Below, piece by piece: positions 6,489 to 13,966 of a stretch of DNA of 64,000 nucleotides. The notes under the pieces are model-generated. The model was not told where the DNA came from and made no database searches. It saw nothing but the letters and a program-made list of their open reading frames with translations. Source of the stretch: a bacterium UBP2_UBA2255 (GTDB lineage: Bacteria; Edwardsbacteria; AC1; EtOH8); the NCBI GenBank assembly GCA_002347565.1, contig DDXR01000038.1, forward strand, positions 1,732 through 65,731. The letters are read 5' to 3'. Numbering within the stretch: the first letter of the stretch is position 1; every line of letters begins with the position of its first letter. The position numbers and the translations under genes were made by a program.

Positions 6489-6856
6489 AGCAGGCTTTCG
6501 ATCCGTTTGGCAACGCCTTCGAACCGGTTGACGACATCGTCGTTCGCGAACCGTATGACCGTGATGTCGTTCCTGGCGATGATCCGGTCGCGCAGCGAAT
6601 CGTAATCCCTCTGGACCTCGTGGACACCGCCGTCGATCTCTACGATCAGCCGCAGTTCGTTGCAGTAGAAGTCGGCGATGAACCCGTCGATGACCTGCTG
6701 GCGGCGGAACTTCAAACCGTGCAGCTTGCGGCCCCTGACCGCATTCCAGAAACAGCGCTCGCCAAGCGTCATCTCCCGCCGCATTTTCTTCGCCAGATCG
6801 AGCTTGGCATCCCTGATCCGGCGGCCAGTGCTAACGCCCGGGTTTATGACAACCAT
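6449..6856 (-). CDS. DUF559 endonuclease-like protein
   Basis: This 135-residue protein belongs to the DUF559 family, related to very-short-patch-repair and restriction-type endonucleases. The typical pattern is present: ARRLRRE-like AKKMRREMTLGERCFWNAVR, LHGLKFRRQQVIDGFIADFY, CNELRLIVEIDGGVHEVQRDYD and RDRIIARNDITVIRFANDDV. The I-DFY...L-VEIDGG...H residues are the nuclease-like core. The last 12 residues are repeat-encoded. The cellular role of DUF559 proteins is not settled. The gene is isolated between repeats. Confidence 0.88.
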   Translation of the reverse strand: MVVINPGVSTGRRIRDAKLDLAKKMRREMTLGERCFWNAVRGRKLHGLKFRRQQVIDGFIADFYCNELRLIVEIDGGVHEVQRDYDSLRDRIIARNDITVIRFANDDVVNRFEGVAKRIESLLHPSPDSSGEGQG

Positions 6857-6870
6857 TCTGTTCTTTTCAC

Positions 6871-6912
6871 TCCCCTCTCCTAATGCGTTAGGAGAGGGGC
6901 AGGGGTGAGGTC
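6871..6912. repeat. Dispersed repeat, inverted copy 3 with perfect hairpin
   Basis: Positions 6873-6900 form a hairpin with a 12-bp stem (CCCCTCTCCTAA, loop TGCG, TTAGGAGAGGGG), followed by the shared arm that ends GGGGTGAGGTC at 6912. It is the inverted partner of 6440-6466 and lies between the argS stop and the DUF559 start. It could also act as a terminator for argS, though no T-tract follows. Confidence 0.85.
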
Positions 6913-6936
6913 AAACTGGCGTAAGCCGGTTCGTAC

Positions 6937-8580
6937 TCACATCTTCTCCGGCGCGGACACGCCCAGCAGCGCCAGCCCGTTGGCGATCACGGTGCGGGTG
7001 GCGTCGCACAAGTCCAGCCGGGCGTTGGAGAGCTTGGCGTCGTCGGTGACCACCCGGTGCTGGTGGTAGAAATTGTGGAAGATGCCCGCCAGCTCCTGCA
7101 GGTAGGTGGGGATGCGGTGCGGCTCGCGCGCTGCCGCCGCGCCGGCCACCAGCTCCGGGAACTCCAGCAGCGCCTTGATCAGCGCCGCCTCCTCGGGCTC
7201 CTGCAGCAGGGCCAGCTCGCCCGCGGCCCGCGCCACGCCCTTTTCCGCCGCGTGGGCCAGGATCGAGCGGATCCGGGCATGGGCGTACTGCACGTAGTAC
7301 ACCGGGTTCTCGTCGGAGTGCTTGCGGGCCAGGTCCAGGTCGAAGTCGAACTGGCTCTCGCTGCGCCGCATCAGGAAGAAGTAGCGCATCACGTCCGGGC
7401 CGACGTCGTCGCGCAGCTCGTCCAGGGTCACGATCACGCCGCTGCGCTTGGAGAACTTGACCTCGCGGCCCTCCTCGATCAGCCGCACCATCTGCATCAG
7501 GATGAACTCCAGCGAGTCCGGGTCGTGGCCCATGGCCCGGGCCGCGCCCTTCATGCGGGGGACGTCCCCGTGGTGGTCGGCGCCCCAGACGTAGATCAAA
7601 CGGTCGAAGCCGCGTCCGAACTTGTCCTTCATGTAGGCGATGTCGGCGGCGAAGTAGGTGTGCTCGCCGCCGGACTTGACCACCACCCGGTCCTTCTCGT
7701 CGCCGAACTCGGTGGCCTTGAAGAACACCGCCCCGTCCTGCTCGTAGATATATCCCTTCTGCTCCAGCTCGTCGAGCGACCCCTTGATGGCCCCGGACTC
7801 CACCAGGCTGGTCTCGGAGAACCAGTTGTCGAACTCCACCTTCAGGTCCTTGAGGGACGACTTGAGCTGCGCCAGCATCCCCTCCCGGGAAATCCTGGTG
7901 ACCTCCGAGAGGAGCTCCCCCGGAGGGAGCGCCTGCAAGCGGCCGCCCTGGTCGGAATCCAGTCCCTTGGCATACGCCTTCAGGTACTCGCCCTGGTAGC
8001 CCCCCTCGGGGAACTCGAACGGCCTGCCCCAGATCTCGTTGAGGCGGGCCAGCACCGAGCGGCCCAGCTTGTCGATCTGGTTCCCGGCGTCGTTGACGTA
8101 GTATTCCTTCTGGACGTCGTGGCCCGTGCACTGCAGCAGCCGCGCGATGGCGTCGCCCACGAAGGCCCCGCGGCCGTGCCCCACGTGCAACGGCCCGGTG
8201 GGATTGACCGAGACGAACTCGACCTGGACCCTCTTGCCGTTGCCGATGTCCGATCGGCCATATCGGGGACCGAGGGCCAGCAGCCCCGCCAATTCCCTGT
8301 AGAGCCAGCGCTGCGACAGCCGGAAGTTGATGAACCCCGGCCCGGCGATCTCGGTTTTCTCGACCAGATCGGGATCGAGTTCCATGCCGGCGACGATGGC
8401 CTCGGCCAGCTGGCGCGGGTTCTCCCTGCGCTGCTTGGCCAGCGCCAGGGCGACGTTGGTCGACCAGTCGCCGTGCGCGGCCTGCTTGGGCCGCTCGAAG
8501 CCGACCAGCGCGGGGTCGGCCTGCGCGCCGGCCCTTTGCAGGGCCCGCAGCGTCTGCTGTCGGAGATAATCCTTGATCAT
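6937..8580 (-). CDS. argS: Arginine--tRNA ligase ArgS
   Basis: ArgS is a class I aminoacyl-tRNA synthetase that charges tRNA-Arg. The 547-residue protein has the N-terminal additional domain, the HIGH-type motif NPTGPLHVGHGRGAFVGD near residue 124, VNDAGNQIDKLG, YVWGADHHGDVPRMK, the KMSKS-type motif KFSKRSGVIVTLDEL, and a DALR anticodon-binding end (YVQYAHARIRSIL onward). ATG at 8580 is preceded by an in-frame TTG. The gene follows rsfS by 46 nt and is probably co-transcribed with it. Confidence 0.97.
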   Translation of the reverse strand: MIKDYLRQQTLRALQRAGAQADPALVGFERPKQAAHGDWSTNVALALAKQRRENPRQLAEAIVAGMELDPDLVEKTEIAGPGFINFRLSQRWLYRELAGLLALGPRYGRSDIGNGKRVQVEFVSVNPTGPLHVGHGRGAFVGDAIARLLQCTGHDVQKEYYVNDAGNQIDKLGRSVLARLNEIWGRPFEFPEGGYQGEYLKAYAKGLDSDQGGRLQALPPGELLSEVTRISREGMLAQLKSSLKDLKVEFDNWFSETSLVESGAIKGSLDELEQKGYIYEQDGAVFFKATEFGDEKDRVVVKSGGEHTYFAADIAYMKDKFGRGFDRLIYVWGADHHGDVPRMKGAARAMGHDPDSLEFILMQMVRLIEEGREVKFSKRSGVIVTLDELRDDVGPDVMRYFFLMRRSESQFDFDLDLARKHSDENPVYYVQYAHARIRSILAHAAEKGVARAAGELALLQEPEEAALIKALLEFPELVAGAAAAREPHRIPTYLQELAGIFHNFYHQHRVVTDDAKLSNARLDLCDATRTVIANGLALLGVSAPEKM

Positions 8581-8626
8581 CAATGCTGCGGCGAGAACAA
8601 GCTGGCGCTCCGTGCGGCTGACACCG

Positions 8627-9112
8627 TCAGTCCTTCACCTCCTCGCGCGGCGCGTCGGCCCACAGGCCCTCCAGGTCGTAGTAGTCGCGCACCCGCGGCT
8701 GCATCACGTGGACCACCACGTCGATGTAGTCCAGCAGCAGCCAGGTGCAGGAGGACTCGCCCTCGCGGTGCAGGGGTCTGGCCCCCTGGGCCCGCAGTCC
8801 GTCCTCGACGGCGCGGCCGATGGCCCGCACCTGGATCTCGGTGGCGCCGGACGCGATCACGAAGTAATCGGTGGCCGATGACACCTGCCGCACGTCCATG
8901 ACCACCACGTCGAACGCCTTCTTGGACAGCGCCAGCTCTGCCGCCCGGCGCGCCAGGCGGCGCGACAGCTCCGGACCGAGCTTCTTCGGCCGGGGGGCGG
9001 CCGTTTTCTTCCTGGCCGGGGCCTTGGCCCTGGCGGGCGCGGGCTTCGACCCGGCCTTAAAACGGGAGGCCGGGGAACCCTTTTTTCTTCGGAGCGAGGT
9101 AGTCGTTGCCAA
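8627..9112 (-). CDS. rsfS: Ribosomal silencing factor RsfS with basic N-terminal extension
   Basis: RsfS (Iojap) binds L14 on the large ribosomal subunit and blocks subunit joining under starvation. The conserved domain takes up the C-terminal ~115 residues: AFDVVVMDVRQVSSATDYF, VIASGATEIQVRAIGRAVED, REGESSCTWLLLDYIDVVVH and YYDLEGLWADA. In front is a Lys/Ala/Pro-rich tail (PAPARAKAPARKKTAAPRPKK) not usual for the family. The start is uncertain: a TTG at 9112 has GGAGGT 11 nt upstream, and another TTG lies at 9148. Both overlap the upstream LytR_C gene, which ends at 9057. Confidence 0.88.
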   Translation of the reverse strand: MATTTSLRRKKGSPASRFKAGSKPAPARAKAPARKKTAAPRPKKLGPELSRRLARRAAELALSKKAFDVVVMDVRQVSSATDYFVIASGATEIQVRAIGRAVEDGLRAQGARPLHREGESSCTWLLLDYIDVVVHVMQPRVRDYYDLEGLWADAPREEVKD

Positions 9113-9515
9113 TGATGACTGTGACCTCCAATAGTGAAGTTGGCTCAAGTTGCGGCAGGATGTTCCTGCAGCCCAGCGCCCGGGCCACCAGGACGGCGTT
9201 CTCGCGGGCGTTGTCGGCCCGGTCCACCACCACGGTCTCGGGGAAGCTGTCGTTCTCGGCGTTGGCGATGTTGACCACGTCGAACCCGGCCTTGCGCAGC
9301 CGGTCGGTCACCGCCTGGGCCAGCCCCTCCTTGCGGGTGCCGTTGAGCACCTCCACCCGGATCTGGCGGATCTTCATCTGGCGTTCGATGTCGCGGTTCT
9401 CCCTCCACCGCAGGTAGACTGACCCGCCGGTCACGGCGCAGACCATGACCAGCAGCAGGACGGCCGGCACCAGCCATCTGCCCGTCGCGGATTTTTGCGT
9501 GCGTCTCGTCGGCAT
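9057..9515 (-). CDS. LytR C-terminal-domain membrane protein
   Basis: This 152-residue protein has a basic N-terminus, one membrane helix (about residues 14-34) and an extracytoplasmic LytR_C domain: QIRVEVLNGTRKEGLAQAVTDRL, KAGFDVVNIANAEN, VVVDRADNARENAVLVARALG, and LLEVTVIIGNDY. LytR_C domains often accompany LytR-CpsA-Psr ligases but here stand alone. It lies directly upstream of rsfS and overlaps it, a pairing seen in many bacteria and supporting a conserved operon. Its enzymatic role is unknown. Confidence 0.82.
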   Translation of the reverse strand: MPTRRTQKSATGRWLVPAVLLLVMVCAVTGGSVYLRWRENRDIERQMKIRQIRVEVLNGTRKEGLAQAVTDRLRKAGFDVVNIANAENDSFPETVVVDRADNARENAVLVARALGCRNILPQLEPTSLLEVTVIIGNDYLAPKKKGFPGLPF

Positions 9516-9536
9516 CGTGGATGGATCAACTTCTGT

Positions 9537-10148
9537 TCAGCGGCTCCACAGCTCAACGACCCGGCGGTCGCGCATGGCGGGCACCGAGTAGGTGGTCCGC
9601 ACCACGATCGCCGGCCGCCGCACCGCCAAGGCGGTCACCCGCAGGGCGACGTCGCGGTCGGCGGGGACCTCGGCGACGACGGCGCCGCTGGCGGCGTCGG
9701 CGAACCGCCGCCGGGAGGTGTCCGGCGGCGCGCTAGTGCGCGGCAGGACGACGCGGCGCACGCCGCCCACGCGCATCCCGGCCACGCAGGGGAAGAAGTA
9801 CGGCGGCACCTCGCCCGAGGCCACCATGCAGGGGATGCCGCCCAGGCGCCCCGGGTTCAGCGGCGGGTAGAGGAAGCTGATGTCCCCGGATCGGACGACC
9901 GCGTCCCGGTCGCCCAGCACCTCGATCCGCATCGTGATCCGCCTCCCGTGCTGGACCACCCGGCCCTTCCCGACCGCCAGCTCGACCGGCCCGAACGATG
10001 CCGGCCCCTCCTCGCTCTCGGAGAACGCCACCGCCTGGCGGGGCCCGAGGTCGCCGATGTCGGGCCAGCCGTCGACGCGGGACACGCTGCAGCCGGCACC
10101 CAGCAGGGCCGCGGCCAGCAGCAGGGGGATCATCGCCATCCTCGGCAT
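9537..10148 (-). CDS. FKBP-type peptidyl-prolyl isomerase-like lipoprotein
   Basis: The 203-residue product begins with a signal peptide ending in the lipobox LLGAGC (Cys near residue 20), so it is probably a lipid-anchored envelope protein. The middle follows the FKBP pattern: VELAVGKGRVVQHGRRITM, a PCVAGMRVGGVRRVVLPR segment like the family GMRVGGKRRLxIPP strand. Several active-site aromatics are not obvious, so isomerase activity is uncertain. A proline isomerase or chaperone role is inferred from that match only. It lies 4 nt after the nucleotidyltransferase gene. Confidence 0.6.
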   Translation of the reverse strand: MPRMAMIPLLLAAALLGAGCSVSRVDGWPDIGDLGPRQAVAFSESEEGPASFGPVELAVGKGRVVQHGRRITMRIEVLGDRDAVVRSGDISFLYPPLNPGRLGGIPCMVASGEVPPYFFPCVAGMRVGGVRRVVLPRTSAPPDTSRRRFADAASGAVVAEVPADRDVALRVTALAVRRPAIVVRTTYSVPAMRDRRVVELWSR

Positions 10149-10152
10149 CAGA

Positions 10153-11064
10153 TCAGCCCCACAGCCGAGCCGGGTACGCGCCCGCCGCCACCAGCCGGGC
10201 GATGGCCGCGGCCACCGCCGCCCTGTCCTGTTGGTAGGTGACGCCGAACCAGCGGTCGTCAGTGGGCAGCACCGCCACCGCGGCCTTGTCCTCGCGCACC
10301 AGCCCGTCGACCACGCCGGGAAGGTAGTATTCGGGCTTGAGCGGGTCGGGCATCGTCCGCAGGAACTCGGGAAACCGCCGCTCCAACTCGTGCATGAACC
10401 CGGGGGTGAAGCCCCACAGGTTCATCGATACCGGCGTTCCGCGGGGGATGGCATGCCAGGACTCGCCGTCCTCGGTGTAGCGGGCCTCGCCGTCGAAGGA
10501 CTGGATCCTGGTGCGCTCGGTGATGCCCGCCAGGTTGCCGTCCGCGTCGACCGTGCAGACACCGCGGGCCACGTGGCCGTGCTCGGTCAGGGTGTTCTCC
10601 ACCGGGTAGCCCACCATGGCGTAGCGGCATTTCGCGTCGTCGCGCGCGTCGCGCAGGAAGCCCGCGATCGCCTGGAACGACCGCCGGCCGTAGAAGTCGT
10701 CGCCGTTGATCACCGCGAACGGGCCGTCGACGTCATGTCGTGCCGCCAAGGCGGCATGGCCCGTGCCCCACGGCCTGGTCCGGCCGGCCGGGACCGCGAA
10801 CCCGGCGGGCAGGTCGGCCAGCTCCTGGAAGGCGTAGCGCACCTCGACCGCCCGCTCCGCCTTGGCGCCGACCCGCTCCCGGAAGACGGATTCGATCTGG
10901 CGGGTGATCACGAACACCACCCGGCCGAACCCCGCGCGCACCGCGTCGTACAGCGAGTACTCGATCAGGATCTCGCCGGCCGGCCCCACCGGGTCGACCT
11001 GCTTGAGGCCCCCGTAGCGGCTGCCGATGCCGGCCGCCATCACCACCAGGGCCGGGGCGCTCAC
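10153..11064 (-). CDS. NTP-transferase family nucleotidyltransferase
   Basis: The 303-residue enzyme has the sugar-phosphate nucleotidyltransferase N-terminus VVMAAGIGSRYGGLKQ, a modified form of the GXGTRLxPLTxxxPK signature, and VINGDDFYGRRSF with the metal-binding Asp. It probably transfers a nucleotidyl group to a sugar-1-phosphate or similar alcohol phosphate; the substrate is not evident. GRTRPWGTGHAALAARH matches the family's GTGHA loop. The ATG overlaps the panD stop (ATGA). Its position downstream of pantothenate genes does not indicate a shared pathway. Confidence 0.82.
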   Translation of the reverse strand: MSAPALVVMAAGIGSRYGGLKQVDPVGPAGEILIEYSLYDAVRAGFGRVVFVITRQIESVFRERVGAKAERAVEVRYAFQELADLPAGFAVPAGRTRPWGTGHAALAARHDVDGPFAVINGDDFYGRRSFQAIAGFLRDARDDAKCRYAMVGYPVENTLTEHGHVARGVCTVDADGNLAGITERTRIQSFDGEARYTEDGESWHAIPRGTPVSMNLWGFTPGFMHELERRFPEFLRTMPDPLKPEYYLPGVVDGLVREDKAAVAVLPTDDRWFGVTYQQDRAAVAAAIARLVAAGAYPARLWG

Positions 11065-11423
11065 AGCTTGGTCTTCTTGCTGATGCGGTTGCGCTCGTCC
11101 ACGCAGACGATCCTGGGTTTGTGCCGCTTCGCCTGGGCGGTGGACAGCCAGCAGGACGAGATGATGATCACCTTGTCGCCCGGCATCCCCAGCCGCGCCG
11201 CCGCGCCGTTGAGGGTGATCACGCCCGACCCGGCCCGGCCCCGGATGGCGTAGGTCTCGAAGCGGTTCCCGTTGTTGACGTTCACCACCTGCACGATCTC
11301 GTTGGGGAAGATGTCGGCCGCGGCCAGCAGCTTCTCGTCGACCGAGATCGAGCCCTCGTAGTGCAGGTTGACGTCGGTCAGCGTGGCCCGGTGGATCTTG
11401 GACTTGCAGAGGATTCTAAGCAT
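11061..11423 (-). CDS. panD: Aspartate 1-decarboxylase PanD
   Basis: PanD makes beta-alanine from aspartate for pantothenate synthesis. The 120-residue proenzyme has the self-cleavage site in YEGSISVD (Gly24-Ser25), giving the pyruvoyl group, plus KIHRATLT, TYAIRGRAGSGVITLNGAAARL and the GDKVIIISS strand. Its ATG overlaps the stop of the AT-rich gene upstream (TAATG). It is the last pan gene of the panB-panC-X-panD run. Confidence 0.96.
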   Translation of the reverse strand: MLRILCKSKIHRATLTDVNLHYEGSISVDEKLLAAADIFPNEIVQVVNVNNGNRFETYAIRGRAGSGVITLNGAAARLGMPGDKVIIISSCWLSTAQAKRHKPRIVCVDERNRISKKTKL

Positions 11424-12004
11424 TATCTGTTCCTACTAGCGATTACTACTTTCCAGTTCTTTATAAAATCATCTTCTACCGAGTCGTTACTATAATGCCG
11501 AAGAATCATCATTGCGATAAAATATATAACTGCAAAAGAATAATGAATGTTCCATCCAACCAGATAGATCAAAGACAGTTTATAACAGCATAGTAAAACT
11601 AAAGGGTATATTGAAATTATTATCCCTAAAATCAGAAACAGCGCGGTCTGAGAATATGTGTACATTTTGATCGTGAATTTACTTCTGTAGTTTCTCCAAT
11701 CAATCTCCCAATTCGATTTTCTTGCAGCAATGAGGTACGAACTAAGTATACGTAAGTTAATCTTCATATTACAACTTAACCAATATATCATGCCGAGAAG
11801 TATGTATAAAAAAGTCGTGACAAAGAAAACATAGTTGTGTATTGATTGGTTTTCATTTATCAAAGCCTTCGGCGTTACCCATGCTAGGACCACGCAGACA
11901 GCACTAATAGCAGCTGTAGATAATGCTACTCTCTGATTTACTAATTGAAGTATTTCCCCATGTACTTTCGCTATATCACCAGCTTGTTTTGGATCTGTTG
12001 GCAT
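11423..12004 (-). CDS. AT-rich four-helix membrane protein of unknown function
   Basis: I do not recognise this 193-residue protein. It has about four hydrophobic helices near residues 28-45, 57-76, 119-141 and 144-169, a polar loop between the second and third (KSNWEIDWRNYRSKF), and a charged C-terminus. Composition is strikingly AT-rich (near 35% GC by eye) against 65% in its neighbours, with AAA/ATT/TTA codons throughout. It fits exactly between panC (8 nt gap) and panD (TAATG overlap), so it is translated in the pan operon. Horizontal origin is likely. A vitamin or beta-alanine transport role cannot be inferred from sequence. Confidence 0.75.
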   Translation of the reverse strand: MPTDPKQAGDIAKVHGEILQLVNQRVALSTAAISAVCVVLAWVTPKALINENQSIHNYVFFVTTFLYILLGMIYWLSCNMKINLRILSSYLIAARKSNWEIDWRNYRSKFTIKMYTYSQTALFLILGIIISIYPLVLLCCYKLSLIYLVGWNIHYSFAVIYFIAMMILRHYSNDSVEDDFIKNWKVVIASRNR

Positions 12005-12012
12005 TGAAACAC

Positions 12013-12855
12013 CTAAATAATAATATTGTCTATCAACCGTGCGCTGGAGAACCTCACCGCCAGCGCGACTAGTGTATCGCCCGTGATCTTCTTGACAGGT
12101 TCGAGCGTCCGGTTGTCCACGATCCCGATGTAGTCGACCTCGCCCAGAGGCGCCTCGCGTGCGAGCATTTTCGTCATTTCACGTTTCACCATTCCCGCTT
12201 CACGCCGGCCCGACCGCGCCAGCCATTTCGCCAGGTTGAGCGCATGATAGAGCGCCGGGGCCTGGGCCCGCTCGGCCGGCGTCAAGTAGGCGTTGCGCGA
12301 GCTCATCGCCAGGCCGTCCTTCTCCCGCACGATCGGGCCGACCACGAACTTCACCGGGAAGTCCAGGTCCCGCGCCATCTGCCTGATCACCGCGGCCTGC
12401 TGGGCGTCCTTCTGGCCGAACACGGCGACGTCCGGACGCACCATGTTGAACAATTTCGAGACGACGGTGGCCACGCCCCGGAAATGCCCGGGCCGCGATG
12501 CGCCGCACAGCCCATCGGTCAGTCGTTCGACCGTGACGTACGTGCGGTAATCGTCGGGATAGACGTCCTGGACCCGGGGCGCGAAAATGAGGTCCGCGCC
12601 GGCGGTGCTGCACAGCGCCGCATCGCGCTGCAGCTCGCGCGGGTATTTCTTGAGATCCTCCTTGGGCCCGAACTGGGCCGGGTTGACGAAGATCGAGACC
12701 ACGACGAACTCCGACGTGCGCTTCGCCAGCCGGATCAGCGAGAGGTGCCCCTGGTGCAGCGCGCCCATGGTCGGCACCAAGCCGATGCCGCGGCCCTTTA
12801 TTCGCTGCGCGGCGACCAGTTGTCGGAGCCGGGGGATCGTCTTAACGATCTTCAT
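12013..12855 (-). CDS. panC: Pantothenate synthetase PanC
   Basis: PanC joins pantoate and beta-alanine with ATP to give pantothenate. The 280-residue protein from ATG 12855 has the family segments GLVPTMGALHQGHLSL (HIGH-like), VVSIFVNPAQFGPKEDL, RPGHFRGVATVVSKLFN, VFGQKDAQQ and the KMSKS-like SSRNAYL. The last codons (LIDNIII) are AT-rich and adjoin the AT-rich gene downstream. A dispersed repeat lies just upstream of the start. Confidence 0.97.
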   Translation of the reverse strand: MKIVKTIPRLRQLVAAQRIKGRGIGLVPTMGALHQGHLSLIRLAKRTSEFVVVSIFVNPAQFGPKEDLKKYPRELQRDAALCSTAGADLIFAPRVQDVYPDDYRTYVTVERLTDGLCGASRPGHFRGVATVVSKLFNMVRPDVAVFGQKDAQQAAVIRQMARDLDFPVKFVVGPIVREKDGLAMSSRNAYLTPAERAQAPALYHALNLAKWLARSGRREAGMVKREMTKMLAREAPLGEVDYIGIVDNRTLEPVKKITGDTLVALAVRFSSARLIDNIII

Positions 12856-12860
12856 TTTCT

Positions 12861-12936
12861 TCACACAAAGACACTGAGACACAAAGGAAAACCCGTGATG
12901 GTCTTGGCGTCTTCGCGTCTTGGCGTTCGGTGGTTA
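12861..12936. repeat. Dispersed repeat (ACACAAAGACACTGAGACAC type) between panB and panC
   Basis: The segment begins CACACAAAGACACTGAGACA, continues with CAAAGGAAAACCCGTGATGG and ends with GGCGTCTTCGCGTCTTGGCG. It is a repeat type common in genomes of uncultured bacteria and has an internal near-9-bp period (GCGTCTTCG/CGTCTTGGC). It fills the panB-panC gap and carries no gene. Confidence 0.6.
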
Positions 12937-13779
12937 TTCCTCGTCGGAGAAGCTCTCGGCCATCGACGGGAACGCGCCCTGGCGCACATCGTCGATGTAC
13001 GACGTGTAGGCACCGCGCATGGCCTTGGCGATGTCGGCGTACTTGCGCACGAACTTGGGCGTGAAGTCCTCGAACCGGCCGTCCATGTCGTCCACCACCA
13101 GGATCTGCCCGTCGCAGTGCGGCCCGGCGCCGATGCCGATGGTGGGGATGGCCAGCGCCTCTGTCACCTTTTTCGCGACCTGGTGCGGGATCTTCTCCAG
13201 CACGATGGCGAAGCAGCCCGCCGCCTCCAGCGCCTTGGCCGCGGTCAGCAGGCGCTCGGCCGACTCCTTGTCGCGGGCCTGCAGCTTGTATCCGCCGAAC
13301 TTGTGCACCGACTGCGGGGTCAGGCCCAGGTGGCCCATCACCGGGATGCCGCGCTCCACCAGGTTCTTGACGATCGGCGCCGCCACCCGGCCGCCCTCCA
13401 GCTTGACCGCCTCGGCCCCGGACTCCTTGAGGAATTTTCCGGCGTTGAGCGCGGCGTCGGCGATCGAGGTCTGGTACGACAGGAACGGCATGTCGGCCAC
13501 CACCAGCGCCCGCTTGACGCCCCGCTTGACGGCCGCGGTGTGGTAGAGCATGGCCTCCATGGTGATCGGCAGGGTGTTCTCGTAGCCGGCGAACACCATC
13601 GCCGCCGAGTCGCCCACCAGGATCATGTCGATGCCGCACTGGTCCAGCATCCGGGCGGTGAGGTAGTCGTACGCGGTCAGGGAGGCGATCTTCCGCCCCT
13701 GTTGCTTCATCCTGATCAGCGTGCTGGTGGTGACCTTGTCGCTCATGGTCTGATCCGATCTTCTTTCGGACAAATGCAC
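12934..13779 (-). CDS. panB: 3-methyl-2-oxobutanoate hydroxymethyltransferase PanB
   Basis: PanB adds a hydroxymethyl group from 5,10-methylene-THF to 2-oxoisovalerate, giving ketopantoate. The 281-residue protein has TSTLIRMKQQGRKIASLTAYDYLTAR (in part), ILVGDSAAMVFAGYENTLP, ALVVADMPFLSYQ, AVKLEGG, MGHLGLTPQSVHKFGGYK and GIGAGPHCDGQILVVDD. It is the first gene of the pan run and has a good promoter 58-86 nt upstream. Confidence 0.97.
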   Translation of the reverse strand: MHLSERRSDQTMSDKVTTSTLIRMKQQGRKIASLTAYDYLTARMLDQCGIDMILVGDSAAMVFAGYENTLPITMEAMLYHTAAVKRGVKRALVVADMPFLSYQTSIADAALNAGKFLKESGAEAVKLEGGRVAAPIVKNLVERGIPVMGHLGLTPQSVHKFGGYKLQARDKESAERLLTAAKALEAAGCFAIVLEKIPHQVAKKVTEALAIPTIGIGAGPHCDGQILVVDDMDGRFEDFTPKFVRKYADIAKAMRGAYTSYIDDVRQGAFPSMAESFSDEE

Positions 13780-13836
13780 GGCTGCACATCAGCGCGGGAC
13801 GATGTTTACTGACGCCCCGCCATTCATAACCGATAA

Positions 13837-13865
13837 AGGATACACTAAAAACCGCGAAAAATCAA
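13837..13865 (-). promoter_or_regulatory. Sigma-70-type promoter for panB
   Basis: On the minus strand TTGATT (13860-13865) and TATCCT (13837-13842) are separated by 17 nt. The predicted start is about 13830, leaving a ~50-nt leader before the panB ATG at 13779. It is divergent from the promoter at 13907-13935. Confidence 0.6.
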
Positions 13866-13906
13866 GCGAAAACGGGGAGTCCAAGTCCCGACGGATGAAG
13901 TGTTTA

Positions 13907-13935
13907 TTGACATTCCGACCGACATTGTGTATCAT
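13907..13935 (+). promoter_or_regulatory. Sigma-70 promoter for the TrxB-like gene
   Basis: TTGACA (13907-13912) and TATCAT (13930-13935) are separated by exactly 17 nt, near consensus. The predicted transcription start is about 13942, giving a ~25-nt leader with AAAGG before the ATG at 13967. It drives the only plus-strand gene in the window. Confidence 0.8.
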
Positions 13936-13966
13936 ACGATTCACATCAACACCCGAAAAGGCGATA

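Larger units (their letters stand above)
6445..6912. mobile_element. Putative DUF559 cassette with 22-bp exact inverted ends
   Basis: Positions 6445-6466 and 6891-6912 are perfect inverted repeats of 22 bp (left end GACCTCACCCCTGCCCCTCT...). The only gene between them is the DUF559-type nuclease gene at 6449-6856, whose last codons lie in the left repeat. The arrangement looks like a 468-bp mobile or repeat-associated unit. No transposase and no flanking target-site duplication was identified, so mobility is inference. Confidence 0.5.
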
